From Morinoia aosen (taxonomy: Eukaryota; Arthropoda; Malacostraca; Amphipoda; Talitridae), in NCBI GenBank assembly GCA_030386875.1, contig CM059560.1:48774757-48838756 (forward strand): a stretch of 64,000 nt of DNA, written 5' to 3'. Position 1 is the stretch's first letter, and every line of letters starts with the position of its first letter. Under the pieces are notes generated by a model. That model searched no databases, was not told where the DNA came from, and saw only the letters and a program-made list of their open reading frames with translations. A program made the position numbers and the translations under genes. Shown here in pieces: positions 1-10,534 of this stretch.

Positions 1-768
1 ACATGTGCAAGACTGCTGCAGTCTGCTGCTTACAAGAAGAACAATGGCAGAAGTCTAATGCTAAGGGCAGTGTGCAGCTCTAGCGCCCGAGTTGCAGCCT
101 GAATCATCTTAACACCCAGAACCGGTGTTCAAGACCAACTGGTCATAAGCTCTATCCTGATATCACAAGCAGCAACACGACTGAGTATGTAATCTAAATG
201 AACTAACAGCTAGAAGTAAAATAGCTACAGCACTGAGGCAATTCAAAAATGTACCAAAAGTAAATATGAGAAAAGGTGAAGCCTCTATTCTCTATAATTC
301 AGATGAGCAAGAATTGCTTCTAGGCGCAGCAAAATTACATATAAAAAGGAGTAGCATATAAAAAGACACAGCAGTAAAAACAAACTAAAGATGGAAACAA
401 AGTTGCAGTGATTTAGCAAAGGCTAGCAACGCTCAATTAAATTCAGGGAAACAATATTGAGCTTACACATTAATGATCTTTGTGGACAGCAAAGTGTCTT
501 AAAACACTATGCTCATCACTGATAAAATATCTAAGGAGCTAATGCCAACATCGTAATAATATTTAGAGCACAATAAAGATTTATCGGAGAAGCAAATACA
601 AAAGGGAAAACAATGACAAGGATGGGGCAGTGAGCTTGAAGCTTGTGCCTAACTAACACCGGCACAGAGAAAACATAGTGAACTTTCCTAAGTTAATCAC
701 AAAAATGAGCTCTCACTACACAGACAAGTTAATATAATATAATAAAACACTTAACATTAACACTTGTT
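1..768. other. Left margin, no recognisable gene
   Basis: AT-rich sequence with no convincing exon on either strand. If the minus-strand promoter at 824-859 is real, this stretch is the first intron of that gene, which would continue beyond the window. Confidence 0.3.
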
Positions 769-774
769 ACTTAC

Positions 775-827
775 ATATGCCCGCTCTGGGGCCCAAGCAC
801 TACACTCAGGAGAGTCTCTACGTGAAT
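775..827 (-). other. Putative first exon (5' noncoding) of a gene leaving the window
   Basis: On the minus strand the sequence from the predicted start site (about 827) runs 53 bases to a consensus splice donor GTAAGT (complement of 769-774). I see no long reading frame, so it is probably 5' UTR. The gene body would lie left of the window and cannot be identified. The exon rests only on its position between a good TATA/initiator pair and a perfect donor. Confidence 0.4.
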
Positions 828-859
828 GACGACTCTGCCTGGAAAGCCGGCCTTATATA
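824..859 (-). promoter_or_regulatory. Core promoter: TATA box plus initiator
   Basis: Minus strand: TATATAAGG (complement of 851-859) is followed by TCATTC (complement of 824-829), which matches the arthropod initiator TCAKTY. The first T of the TATA box lies 32 bases before the initiator A at 827, the classic spacing. A GTAAGT donor follows about 50 bases downstream. Confidence 0.5.
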
Positions 860-1842
860 CGTTATGAGCGCTTGCGAAATGGTTCTGCGCAATGTTTCCA
901 ACGGAAGTGACGGACGGAAACGTGATCGGCAAATATTTTCGAAACACATTTTAGGTAAAATTTCGGGTTTTATCGAATGAATTCGGTCTTGTAAATTTTT
1001 AAAAATACTTACATTTGTATAATTAATTTTTAGGTTTTTAATTTTTAATATTTATGAAATTAGGCTGAAGTGTGGCTGAGGCGTCCACTACAGTGGACAC
1101 GTAAGAGAAGTGCTCCCTTTAACGCTCCAAAACGCTGTTCCTTCTTCTGAAATTACTCATTTTCAGCCAGCTCTAATTTCTAACCTTGTGCATCTAAAAA
1201 TTTTAATTTAGTCTAAATTTGAAGCTAAAACCCTTTTTTAACTAAACAGATAGATTGTAGTGGACTCTCAAGGTCCATACGAGCCAAAATCTCTTACATC
1301 ATTAATAGCATCGTCTAAAAATCAAATAGTATCAACATAACAATGTTCTTAATTTTCTATCCTTAATTTCTATCAATAATAACCCGAAAAGCATCAAAAT
1401 GTGATCCGAAAATATTTTCACCAATTGGCACCTCCTCGTTATGGCAACACCAAAGCCAGCCTCCATGTTGAATAGATGCTGACTTCCTTATTGTGCTTGG
1501 TGTGCCATGTGCGTGGAGGGCCCCATGGTCATGTGTCTTAATTTTAGTTCTACGTGATCTACGAGACACTACATTCACTTCACACTATATACCATGCCCT
1601 TCAGTCACTCCTTCAGCTCACATCTTCCATTCCACTGAAGTGTTTTGATGCATGGAAATCGAATATAGTAGGAAGTCACATTTAAGCCTAAATCTTTGGC
1701 AGTAATATTCTAAACCTTGGGTATTAGCCACGTTGCTCTCAACTCAGTACCTTGCCTTGCAATTGCTAGCTCCCTTCTGTGGCGCTTTCCTTCACAGAAT
1801 CAGTTCTGCAAAGTTAGACTCCCATGCTGAGATTTCACCATT
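860..1842. other. Intergenic, nothing recognised
   Basis: AT-rich DNA upstream of the putative minus-strand promoter. Short open frames here have no recognisable domain. The stretch ends at the target duplication of the hAT-type element. Confidence 0.3.
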
Positions 1843-1856
1843 ACCTGGAGCAGGGT

Positions 1857-2060
1857 TGCGGAGTCGGAGTCGGAGTCGGGAGTCGGAGTCGCCGGAGTCG
1901 CATGTTTTAGGGTGGAGTCGGAGTCGGAGTCGGAGTCGCTTCTCTGAAGTGTGGTGGAGTCGGAGTCGGAGTCGGAGTCGCTTTTCCGAGTGTGGTGGAG
2001 TCGGAGTCGGAGTCGGAGTCGTTCATTCGGATGGGGTGGAGTCGAAGTTGGAGTCGCTAT
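1857..2060 (+). repeat. Left subterminal GGAGTC minisatellite
   Basis: Runs of GGAGTCGGAGTCGGAGTCG separated by variable spacers give a higher-order unit of about 41-42 bases. The array starts inside the terminal inverted repeat of the hAT-type element. Translations are low-complexity SR dipeptide repeats and should not be taken as protein. Confidence 0.85.
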
Positions 2061-3666
2061 TTTTTGCTGTCTTAGATTCTAATTTTTACCAAAAATTATT
2101 TATAATTGTTTAAAACCGAAAGTAAACAAAACAGAGTTTGAATACTTAGCTGAAAATCGTAAAACACGCAATGTTTTTGTTGATTATTTTGTTTTAAGTT
2201 TGAAACAGCGTATTTATACCTATCACCTAATACCGTCATTGTTGTCTAGTCGTTGTGGGTTTACATTCCTATATATGATAAATACAAGAAAGAAATATAA
2301 TTGAACTGGAGTAATAATGAATATTTTGCAGTTATTTAAGCAAGAATTAGTAATTTGAAGCATTGAAAATTTGTTCTGTATATTTTTGTTTCGTTCATTT
2401 CCCCTTCAATTAGTAGGCCCTCCACAGGAAGTAGCAAATAGTACTAAATGTGTTGCAAGTTACTTGTAGAACGTTTCAGCTGATGCAATACATTGTACTC
2501 ACGTAAGGAGTGGTAACTATGTACGCTCTCAATGATGCATTGATTGATAATGACTAGTCATTACAGAAACTTGAAGTTATGTTGTGATTATAAATATTTT
2601 CAGTCTTTATGTTATGATTCCTTGCCAATGAGTAGTCTTTGCCAAAACCTGAAGCTATGGTCTGGTACATAAGACTTCTAGTTTTCAGGTAATGTTATCA
2701 AAATTGATACGGCTTCCTTGTCTTTAGGTCAAGTTAACATGTATTATTAATAACAATTTCTGATCATTTCTAAAGTTATTTCTTGAATGTTGTTTGGTTC
2801 TTTCAGAGTTATATTGTATTTCACTATATCATTATCATATTGAATTTTTATCTTCGTATCACTCCCCAGTTTTTAAGTCAGCATACGCTGAAATGGAGAA
2901 TTTTATACCATGCTTCTACAATTTTAAACACTGGAATAGTATCCGTTTTGCAGCATTATATAATTAATTACTTCTTCTTATGGAAGATTTGGAAATGTTA
3001 TAAGGTAATCAATATCGGCATTGAGACACATGAAAAATTAAAATACAATGTAAACGAGCTGCAATTAAAATAATAACACACTAGCAAAAACTTCACTTAG
3101 TCACACATATTGTAACTGATAGCAAGGCACTATCTCAGCTGCAATGGTTGTTACATTTATGCGATAGTACAAATTTTCTTACTGGAGACGTTTCAAATCG
3201 CTCCAAAAAACATGAAATTAGAAGAACATGGGCGTTTATTGAAATAAGAAAGTGTCAAACATAAAGTAAAAAGTTAGACAAGAATATGAGATAGTATCAA
3301 ATTACACGCAAAGACGCTAAAAGTGACTTTTATTCGTAAACAAAACGTTCCGAAAACTTCAGTCCCCTGCGACGAAAGCAAAACAACTTTCGCCCATTAT
3401 AACCGAGATATAAAATAGTGTTGAGCATTTTCTGCATTGTTACCCTGCATAGTGTAGACACAGAGAATAAGAGGCAGTGTGCAAATCTTGCCTACTTTAT
3501 CTACATGTGGATTTTGTGGATTTTAAGCATAGTCACTGAATTAACTATTATAATTTCACTGAATGAGTGTTTACTTAGTAATAAAAAAAATGTGGATACA
3601 TATCTATGCTTCTCAGTGTAGGCAGTGACTACTTTACCTACTCAGAAGACACTTGTCAGTAATACA

Positions 3667-4288
3667 CAGGGTGTTTCAGAATAAGAGGCAAAAAATTGCC
3701 CACCAAGTAGAAGATGTCCGAACAAAAACTTTTTCTTCTATGAAATTTTCCGAAGAAAGAGACATTGAGATAATAGCCGTTTATTGTTTTAAAAGATGAA
3801 ATTTAATGACCAAATTACTCGCAATATTTATTTGAATTTACGTTGATCGGGCGAAATCTTTTAGTTGCATGACCTCCTAGATCTCCTTACGTGACTCCAT
3901 TCGATTTCATTTTTTGGGGACACGTGAAGAGCCTTGTCTATGCTACACTCAATGAGTCTGAGGAAGATCTTGTGACCAGAATTTCAGTGACTGCAGGTGA
4001 GATACCTAAATGCCAGACGTGTTTCCTAATATCCGGCAGTCGTTAATAAGGCTAACATTCAAAAAGTGCATTGATGTAGGTGGAACACGTTTTGAACAAT
4101 TTTGTAAAGTAAATTCAAAATAAATATTGCGAGTAATTGTGCCATTAAATTTCATCATTTAAAACAATAAACAGCTAATATCTTACGACCCCAATTTTTG
4201 GTGGGAAAACTTCTTGGAATTAAAAGTGTTTATTTAGCCATTTCCTACTTGATGTGCAATTTTGTACCTCGTGTTCTGAAACACTCAG
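3667..4288. mobile_element. Nested DNA element with about 175-bp inverted termini
   Basis: The left end CAGGGTGTTTCAGAATAAG matches the inverted right end (CTGAGTGTTTCAGAACACG). The similarity continues inward for about 175 bases per arm (3667-3843 against 4102-4288), including a shared stretch around AATTACTCGCAATATTTA. The interior carries a piece of a Tc1/mariner-like DDE transposase. No unambiguous target duplication is visible. It lies wholly inside the 5.9 kb hAT-type element, so it inserted later or was captured. Confidence 0.7.
3873..4046 (+). pseudogene. Tc1/mariner-like transposase C-terminal fragment
   Basis: An open stretch of 57 codons reads PPRSPYVTPFDFIFWGHVKS, then a segment ending in EEDLVTRIS. 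This resembles the SPDLTPxDFFLWGxxKS block around the third catalytic acid in Tc1/mariner-like DDE transposases, with the usual Asp of SPD replaced by Tyr. It lies between the inverted arms of the nested element. The rest of the transposase is gone. Confidence 0.6.
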
Positions 4289-4309
4289 TATATAAAATTG
4301 TGTACTCGA

Positions 4310-4475
4310 CCCGTGATAAATGATGGGATTTAATATTGTCTTTATACGAATTCTCCAGATGTGGATCATAAATAAATATATCCAACCTAATAGTACCTGC
4401 GATTAAAACATTCTAGTACTGGTGCACTGGTGAAACTCGCATCACAGATACAGTCATTAAGCATCTTTAAGAGCG
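4310..4475 (-). repeat. Inverted-repeat partner A of a dispersed sequence
   Basis: The reverse complement of this stretch matches 6640-6800 (shared blocks: AAGATGCTTAATGAC, GTTTCACCAGTGCAC, GGTACTATTAGG) and, more loosely, 49188-49335. It looks like one end of another element inside the hAT body. Confidence 0.55.
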
Positions 4476-5542
4476 TGAAAAGGAGACAGACCAACCAACA
4501 AAGACGGACAGCCAATTTTATTTGTTCAATGAAATTTCCTGTTGAAAACCTTCCGTATTTCTGATGGCGGCTTTGTGGAAGAAAAAGTTTCCTTCAGATG
4601 GCCTGTCATAGTTGACAGACAAGAATGTGAAACTGTTGAAATTAGTTCTTTCTTTTCTTCTTCTTTTTGTTTTGCAGCTACATCTTTTCTTTTCGTTTTT
4701 GTTTAAATTAACCTCTCTATAATTAAGCCTGTTTGAGCTTCTACCAGACCTGCATTAACCTAAAATCGCTTAAATTAACATTACTTGTGACGCACTGGCG
4801 TTCACTTATTATTAAATTATTTTTGAGCTTACTCTGCTTGGGCAGCATGTCGCCCTTTTAATAAAAGTCGGTCTGGCACCTCTAACTTATTTCTCTTGCG
4901 TAAAAAGCAGTCTCTTTCTGAGACTTCAACTCCTCAACCCGGTAAACCGGCACTAATTATTCAAGGTAATTAATTGTCCATTAATTGTTAAAATCTTAGT
5001 GCTATATGCAATCTTGCAATAAGATACGATATTCAGCTAGTCGGCGACCAGACATCTTAAAACTCTGTATCTCTCTACTCAGAACGCCCCTAAAACTTCC
5101 TACCGGAGTACCGTGCTGATGACCGGCCACGTCCATTGGTTGTCTTCTATTTTTAAGGAGTTTCGTTTTTAAAACTAACATTTCGTTAAAAAAAACTTTC
5201 GGTCTCCGTTTTAAAGGAATTTAATAATAAAAATAGTATAGAGGACGCTGCTGTGCGTACTGTTGGAATCCTCAGATATGCCTAACTTGGGTGCTGTTTC
5301 CCTTTTTGCGCATCTCGGGAAACGACTTGCTATTGTTCTTGAAGTTCTTCTGTATTGGAAATGAATGTTCGAACAGTAGCCCTTAAGTTTTAAATCCTAA
5401 AATTCCATTGTAATAACATAGGAGAGATTACGCGCAGGAAATACCTAAACCAATTTATTTATTCGTTTAAGGGGACACTTGCCCTTTTATTGTATAAGAA
5501 CAATCAACCAATAAATAATAATCAATTTATTGTATAAGAACA

Positions 5543-6316
5543 ACCGGGTGCCCCACAAAAATAACCCCGACTCTTTAATTGATTATATCTCCGCTTTAAA
5601 TTAACATATTTTATTTGTCTGTGTTTCACATTGTAGTAAATTTCATTCCCTTTTCAAATAATTTAAGTTTTTGAAAATCAGTTGAATAACCACTTTACAA
5701 TGATCGATTTAATGCAAAGGATAGAAAAACTAATTATTCAAAGGGAAAGTTTTAAAAGCAACACTGGTGTCCTTCTTCATTTTTCAATACCTACTATTGA
5801 GAATAATTTCATAATGTTGTATCCTACATACCACCAAGTATTTAAACACTCTGAGAGGTTTCAAGTGTTTTCAATAACAGTGTTTCAAGAACTGAAAAAA
5901 ACGGTGAAATAATCTGTAAAACTCTTCGTTCAAAGGTGGCCAGAAGTAATACTTGCCTTGAGAGAAATGGAGGGTATGTCGAAGGATACTGAATTACTTT
6001 ATTTGTTTTAACGTTATTTATGGTAATGATTTGTTTCTTTTTTATATTTTTGATCGTTCATTTTTTTGGAAAGTACAAAATAAGGAAGAGTATCAATACT
6101 GCTTAAAAAACTTTCTCTTTGAACAATTAGTTTTTCTACCCCTTTCAGTAAATTGATCATTGTAAAGTGTTTATTCAACTGATTTTCAAAAACTTAAATT
6201 ATTCGAAAAGAAAACATAATTTATCACATTGTGAAAAAAAAACAATTCAAATATTTTAATTTAAAGCGGAGATTTAATTAATTGAAAAATCGGGGACATT
6301 ATTTAGGACACCCGGT
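5543..6316. mobile_element. Nested foldback DNA element, about 215-bp inverted arms
   Basis: The left terminus ACCGGGTGCCCCACAAAAAT mirrors the right terminus, which inverted reads ACCGGGTGTCCTAAATAATG. The arms remain similar for roughly 215 bases each, including CTCCGCTTTAAATT and a region around TTTACAATGATC. The interior frame (5682-5912) is mostly arm sequence and has no known domain. No clear target duplication. It probably belongs to a Tc1/mariner-like MITE group, judged from the long inverted arms only. Confidence 0.65.
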
Positions 6317-6639
6317 ATAATAAAAACTCAGGTGTCCGTCAATTTGTAAATAAATATATGTTCTCGTGCATAATTTCTCCTATTTTATTACAATGGGAAT
6401 CTGCTTGCTTGGACAGTATCATGACTACCATTGATATATTATGAAAACCCTGGCATCTGCTCACTTTTGTTTATAAATAAGAAACATTGCGTCAAAATAG
6501 AATCTATTGTCACGAAAATGCGGCTAATCGCAGTAAAAAGGTATGACAATTATTTTGAAAAACTTCTTGCCGAATAATAATTTGAATTATAATACAGTGT
6601 TGTTGCTTGCTTGGTTGGTGTGTGCGTCTGCGACATTCT

Positions 6640-6800
6640 TAAAGATGCTTAATGACCGTAACTGTGATAAAAGTTTCACCAGTGCACAAGTACGAGAATA
6701 CTGTATTTTAATCGCGGGTACTATTAGGATGGGTACATTTGTTTGTCATCTTTATCTTGATATTTTTTGAAAACGATACCATCGAATCCCGTCAATTTTC
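6640..6800 (+). repeat. Inverted-repeat partner B of a dispersed sequence
   Basis: Inverted copy of 4310-4475 within the same hAT-type element. The pair brackets the 5543-6316 foldback element and may be the ends of a further nested or composite element. Confidence 0.55.
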
Positions 6801-7483
6801 ACCAATCATGTACTCTAGTGACTTGATTATTAAAATTCTGCAGTCAATTTAAAAGTCGTTCGTTAATAAAGAATATAGTGAACATATGTACAGGTTTCAA
6901 CATCTGCAACCGTCTACTACTAAGAATGACAGTCGTGTGTTTATTTATACGTATCGTGTCACGCTCTTAAGAATCGATGGGAAAAAATTAGCACTGGCGG
7001 TCTTGGTTTCAGTTCACGGTCAATTAATACACTCATTTTCGTACAAGTGCTCTAGCTATAATGCCACTTTCAAAACAATTGAGAGATTCAGAGCCTTATA
7101 TACCAGAGTTCGAATCGTGGATACCGAGTTCGGCGGGGTATTGTATATTACAATGTACTATATTACAATGTACTGAATTACAATACACTCTATTGCATAT
7201 TACAATATACATACACAAGCTCGCAGTTGCTTTCAGTTATGCTGAATTTCTGTATCTAGGATACGACACGAATGGCTATAACTACTTCTCTTGCGGCTCA
7301 AAAATACTGTGTTCCAAGTGTTTATTACTCTAATAAAAGAAATAAGTTACCTTTGGAATGAGTTTAGGCATGGAAACTCCACTCGAACGAAAATTTGTTG
7401 AAGAAAGGTATTGAATCCCATCATTTTTGACGGACCGTATACGCTAGTTAAGAAATAATATATTCATCTTATAAATAATGAAT

Positions 7484-7707
7484 AGGTGGAGTTGGAGTCC
7501 CAAAATTGCGAAATGGCGGAGTCGGTGTTGGAGTCGCCAAATTTTGGAAAGGTGGAGTCGGAGTCGGAGTCGGAGTCGCCAAATTCTGAAAAGGTGGAGT
7601 CGGAGTCGGAGTCGGAGTCGCCAAATTCTGGAAAGGTGGAGTCGGAGTCGGAGTCGGAGTCGCACAATTCTGGAAAGGTGGAGTCGGAGTCGGAGTCGGA
7701 GTCGCAA
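7484..7707 (+). repeat. Right subterminal GGAGTC minisatellite, 42-bp unit
   Basis: About five copies of a 42-bp unit (four GGAGTC-type hexamers, then a spacer like CCAAATTCTGGAAAGGT) lie just inside the right end of the hAT-type element. The array is on the same strand as the left array, so only the outer 19 bases are inverted. Because 42 is divisible by 3, all frames stay open and give spurious SR-, VESESES- or TPTP-type peptides. Confidence 0.88.
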
Positions 7708-7742
7708 ATTTATTCCTCCGACTCCGCAACCCTGACCTGGAG

Positions 7743-9958
7743 AACACCTCCTCGGTAACTGTTACTCCTCTTTAACCTGCATGCTTCCTCATACCTGCAA
7801 GTCTGCAAGAAGCTCTCGAACCTCAGGTTAAACACGCTAACTGGCTCAATTCCTATCACCTTTACCGTGTTTTCCAAACCGGTAGCTGTCTCAAAGACTG
7901 CAGCCGCTAGCAGTCTTTCTTAACTCTCGTAAATACCTTTCACTGCCGACTTTGTAGTCGTCCTCGAAGCTCATAACTCATAACCTAACATGAAACTTCA
8001 CACTTCCGACCACACTCTCCATAACGCTTGAACGAGCCTGGAGCTGGGAAGAAACCTGTTGAAGTCTTGCAACCAAGACTGGACCCAAAGAACTCCTTGA
8101 AGAATCAAGAATCAAGAGTTACGCCGTCAACTTCTCATCCTCCAACATACTTTTTGAAAGGCGAGCTAATTCCTTTTATTGTCCCTTTTAAAAAGTATGG
8201 CTGGTGAATAGCTTGATTATGACGTCAGGTGTGCGTCAGGACTCCTTCTGAGATACTAGTGGCCATATGTAAAATTATATCTTCTATGCCTTGCCCCCGG
8301 CATAACTAATAATGGTGACCCTTACTATCATTAATTGCTTAAACCTTGATGAAACTGGTAACACACCAGAACTTCAAAAGATCATAATTAATTTTTTTTA
8401 GGGAAGGGAGGTAGGAGGAGATGCGCCGTTAGGACCTTTAATAAAACTCCCTCCTCTCATTTTTCTGAAGATAGTCATTTAGATACACTTCTCGTTTCTA
8501 AAATAGTGCACATAAAAAATTTAAAACAAAATTCTTGATTTGAATCTTAGAACATATACTGATTTCACATATACCACACAAGTTTCTCGTTTATTCACGA
8601 AAAAGCTAGGTTTCCTTAATATATTTTGATCATTGTCGGAAATTTTCTCATGAGCTGTGCAAAATTTTTATGAAATAATCAAAACAGTACAGCGATCGTC
8701 AGACGTGCAATTTGAATGTGTTCAGGTGAAGACCACATGTATGCTCAACGAAATGACATTCAAATAAAGTGTTCAATTTTATTTCAAATGAAGTCCCAAT
8801 AAAAAAGATAGTTCAGAGTCAACGAAAGATCACGCTCAAGCGAGTCAACCCCCTTCGCGCCTATTTCCAAGATCGTTACTGAAGTCAAGACGAGCGCTCC
8901 TGTAGGAAAATTAACCTAAAATCCTTGAAATACTAGCTAGAAAATGACATCCACCTTTATGAAAATATGACCTTTCTTGTAGAAATTCATAGAAGAGTAA
9001 ATAAATACTTGTACAATGTGGGCAGGGGGCTGATCAGAAGCAAAGCGTATGTATTTTATATTTGCATAAAATCCTTATTTTGGAGCGAGAGAAAGCCTTT
9101 AAATTTCCTTTGTCTGTAACGAAGTTTTGAGAAAAACGCAGAGCAGCCTAGGCATCGAATGGGTGTTAAAATCCCGGTCCTCTTGGTCAAACCACTGGTT
9201 CAAAAAATTCTAATAACAATATTATGATCTCGTCTTCTCTCAAAGAAAATACACAAGCTCTCTGAACTGAAATAGTTTGTACAGCGGATTTTCGCATGAT
9301 GTTGCAGAGAATATCGAGAAGATATGATATGTGTTTTTTGTTGTTGTTGTTGTTGTTCCTCGACGGTAACTTGAGTTTTCTTTAAAAATTTCTTTTAGGA
9401 AATTAAAAAAACCATTTCATTTATACGTTTTTCGAAGTCCTTGTCTATTCCTTATTTTTCCTCAGGTCATTTCTTACGATTCATCAGAGCTTTGACTGCC
9501 ATTTTAAATGTAGAAAGAGCAAGATTATTTTTTATGTTAATTAGCATTTTCTTATATTCATTTTCAATACGTAGACAAATGAACTAAAGCGCTCGTGCAA
9601 AAATTATCTCTATATTTGTATGCCGAACAAGCCATGCATTTCATTTCTGAGTGTAAGTTTGTTTACGCATTTCTAGATGTGCGTGCTGTGTTGCGCGATG
9701 TTCTTTATAAATTACTTAGTGACTAACCTCTTCTCAATGCTTGATTGTCATTTACGATGGTGTTTCAATCTGCTCCGGTATAGCGTTTTTTGTCCTTTTC
9801 TTACTTCGATAATTGCAACTAATAACTTGGGAGTTCCGAAGAATTCTTTAGTAGTATTCGAATTATTTATAAGTTGTTAGCCATCTCTTGGAATATAAAA
9901 TATCCAAGAGATGATATTTTTCATTTCTTATTCAACTACCCCTTGACAGAGTTAGACT
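7743..9958. other. Intergenic, no recognised gene
   Basis: AT-rich DNA to the right of the hAT-type element. No exon, RNA gene or named transposon identified; a short GTT microsatellite lies at 9338-9357. Confidence 0.3.
9338..9357 (+). repeat. GTT/TTG trinucleotide microsatellite
   Basis: About six to seven TTG units, perfect in the core. Confidence 0.9.
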
Positions 9959-9977
9959 AAATGTACGAGGAGTTCGT

Positions 9978-10031
9978 GGGCTCGAACTCAGGACTAGAGA
10001 TCACCGCGCCAACACGCTATCGACTGCGCTA
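9978..10031 (-). mobile_element. tRNA-derived SINE head, minus-strand copy
   Basis: On the minus strand, A box TAGCGCAGTCG (complement of 10021-10031) precedes B box GAGTTCGAGCCC (complement of 9978-9989) by about 40 bases, the normal spacing of a type-2 pol III promoter. It is a SINE rather than a tRNA gene, because it repeats inside a larger unit and I could not form a clean cloverleaf. Confidence 0.65.
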
Positions 10032-10374
10032 TCGATCACCCTAAAAGGTGACCGAAGCACAACGAAAGCAATGTTTTGGCACAGTGAAAGCAGGCGCACT
10101 GTCCTGACAGATATTTAATTCCCATATGTATCGAGAGCTCAAAGTCTAGTCACCCCCAGAAACAGTTAATTCTGGTACGGGAAGACACTGCTTCCACAAG
10201 GTTTTTTCAAATGAAATAAATGTTCCCGTACCAGAATTAACTGTGTCTGGGGGTGACTAGACTTTGAGCTCTCGATACATATGGGAATTAAATATCTGTC
10301 AGGACAGTGCGCCTGCTTTCACTGTGCCAAAACATTGCTTTCGTTGTGCTTCGGTCACCTTTTAGGGTGATCGA

Positions 10375-10428
10375 TAGCGCAGTCGATAGCGTGTTGGCGC
10401 GGTGATCTCTAGTCCTGAGTTCGAGCCC
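10375..10428 (+). mobile_element. tRNA-derived SINE head, plus-strand copy
   Basis: A box TAGCGCAGTCG (10375-10385) fits TRGYNNANNNG exactly; B box GAGTTCGAGCCC (10417-10428) fits the tRNA B-box core GTTCGANNCC well. This is the mirror of the minus-strand copy. Confidence 0.65.
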
Positions 10429-10484
10429 ACGAACTCCTCGTACATTTATTTCATTTGAAAAAACCTTGTGGAAGCAGTGTCTTC

Positions 10485-10534
10485 CCGTACCAGAATTAAC
10501 TGTTTCTGGGGGTGACTAGACTTTGAGCTCTAGA
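10485..10534 (+). repeat. Direct copy of the SINE-unit left end
   Basis: The roughly 49-base block starting CCCGTACCAGAATTAACTGT recurs at 10225-10275 and, inverted, at about 10132-10181. The plus-strand SINE unit is therefore flanked by direct copies of this block, a partial tandem arrangement beyond the palindrome. Confidence 0.75.

Larger units (their letters stand above)
1851..7734. mobile_element. hAT-type DNA transposon, non-autonomous, 5.9 kb
   Basis: Both ends are defined. The left end begins CAGGGTTGCGGAGTCGGAG (1851-1869) and the right end finishes with its exact reverse complement (7716-7734), a 19-bp perfect terminal inverted repeat starting CAGGG as hAT elements do. The identical 8-bp ACCTGGAG lies just outside each end (1843-1850 and 7735-7742), the hAT target-duplication length. 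Inside I find no hAT transposase frame (no BED finger or hATC dimerisation domain). Most of the body is small open frames, two nested foldback elements and GGAGTC minisatellites near both ends, so it should depend on a transposase in trans. The fact of the insertion and its limits are secure; superfamily assignment rests on TIR and duplication length. Confidence 0.88.
9959..10447. repeat. Near-perfect palindrome, 225-bp arms, 39-bp loop
   Basis: Bases 9959-10183 are the reverse complement of 10223-10447 in one continuous register (paired coordinates always sum to 20406), with very few mismatches. Each arm contains a tRNA-derived SINE head with pol III A and B boxes. The near-identity points to recent head-to-head duplication or ongoing gene conversion. 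Transcribed, it would fold into a very long hairpin. Confidence 0.92.

Noticed and set aside
1733-2113. Open frame with RSRSR repeats resembling an SR splicing factor
   Set aside because: It crosses the hAT insertion boundary at 1851 and consists of the GGAGTC array; no RRM or splice support.
7444-7758. Overlapping open frames on both strands with SR, TP and VESESES repeats
   Set aside because: All come from the 42-bp GGAGTC minisatellite; a unit divisible by three keeps every frame open.
10375-10428. Possible tRNA gene
   Set aside because: A and B boxes are good, but no clean cloverleaf could be formed and the segment is embedded in a longer duplicated unit, so it is a SINE head.
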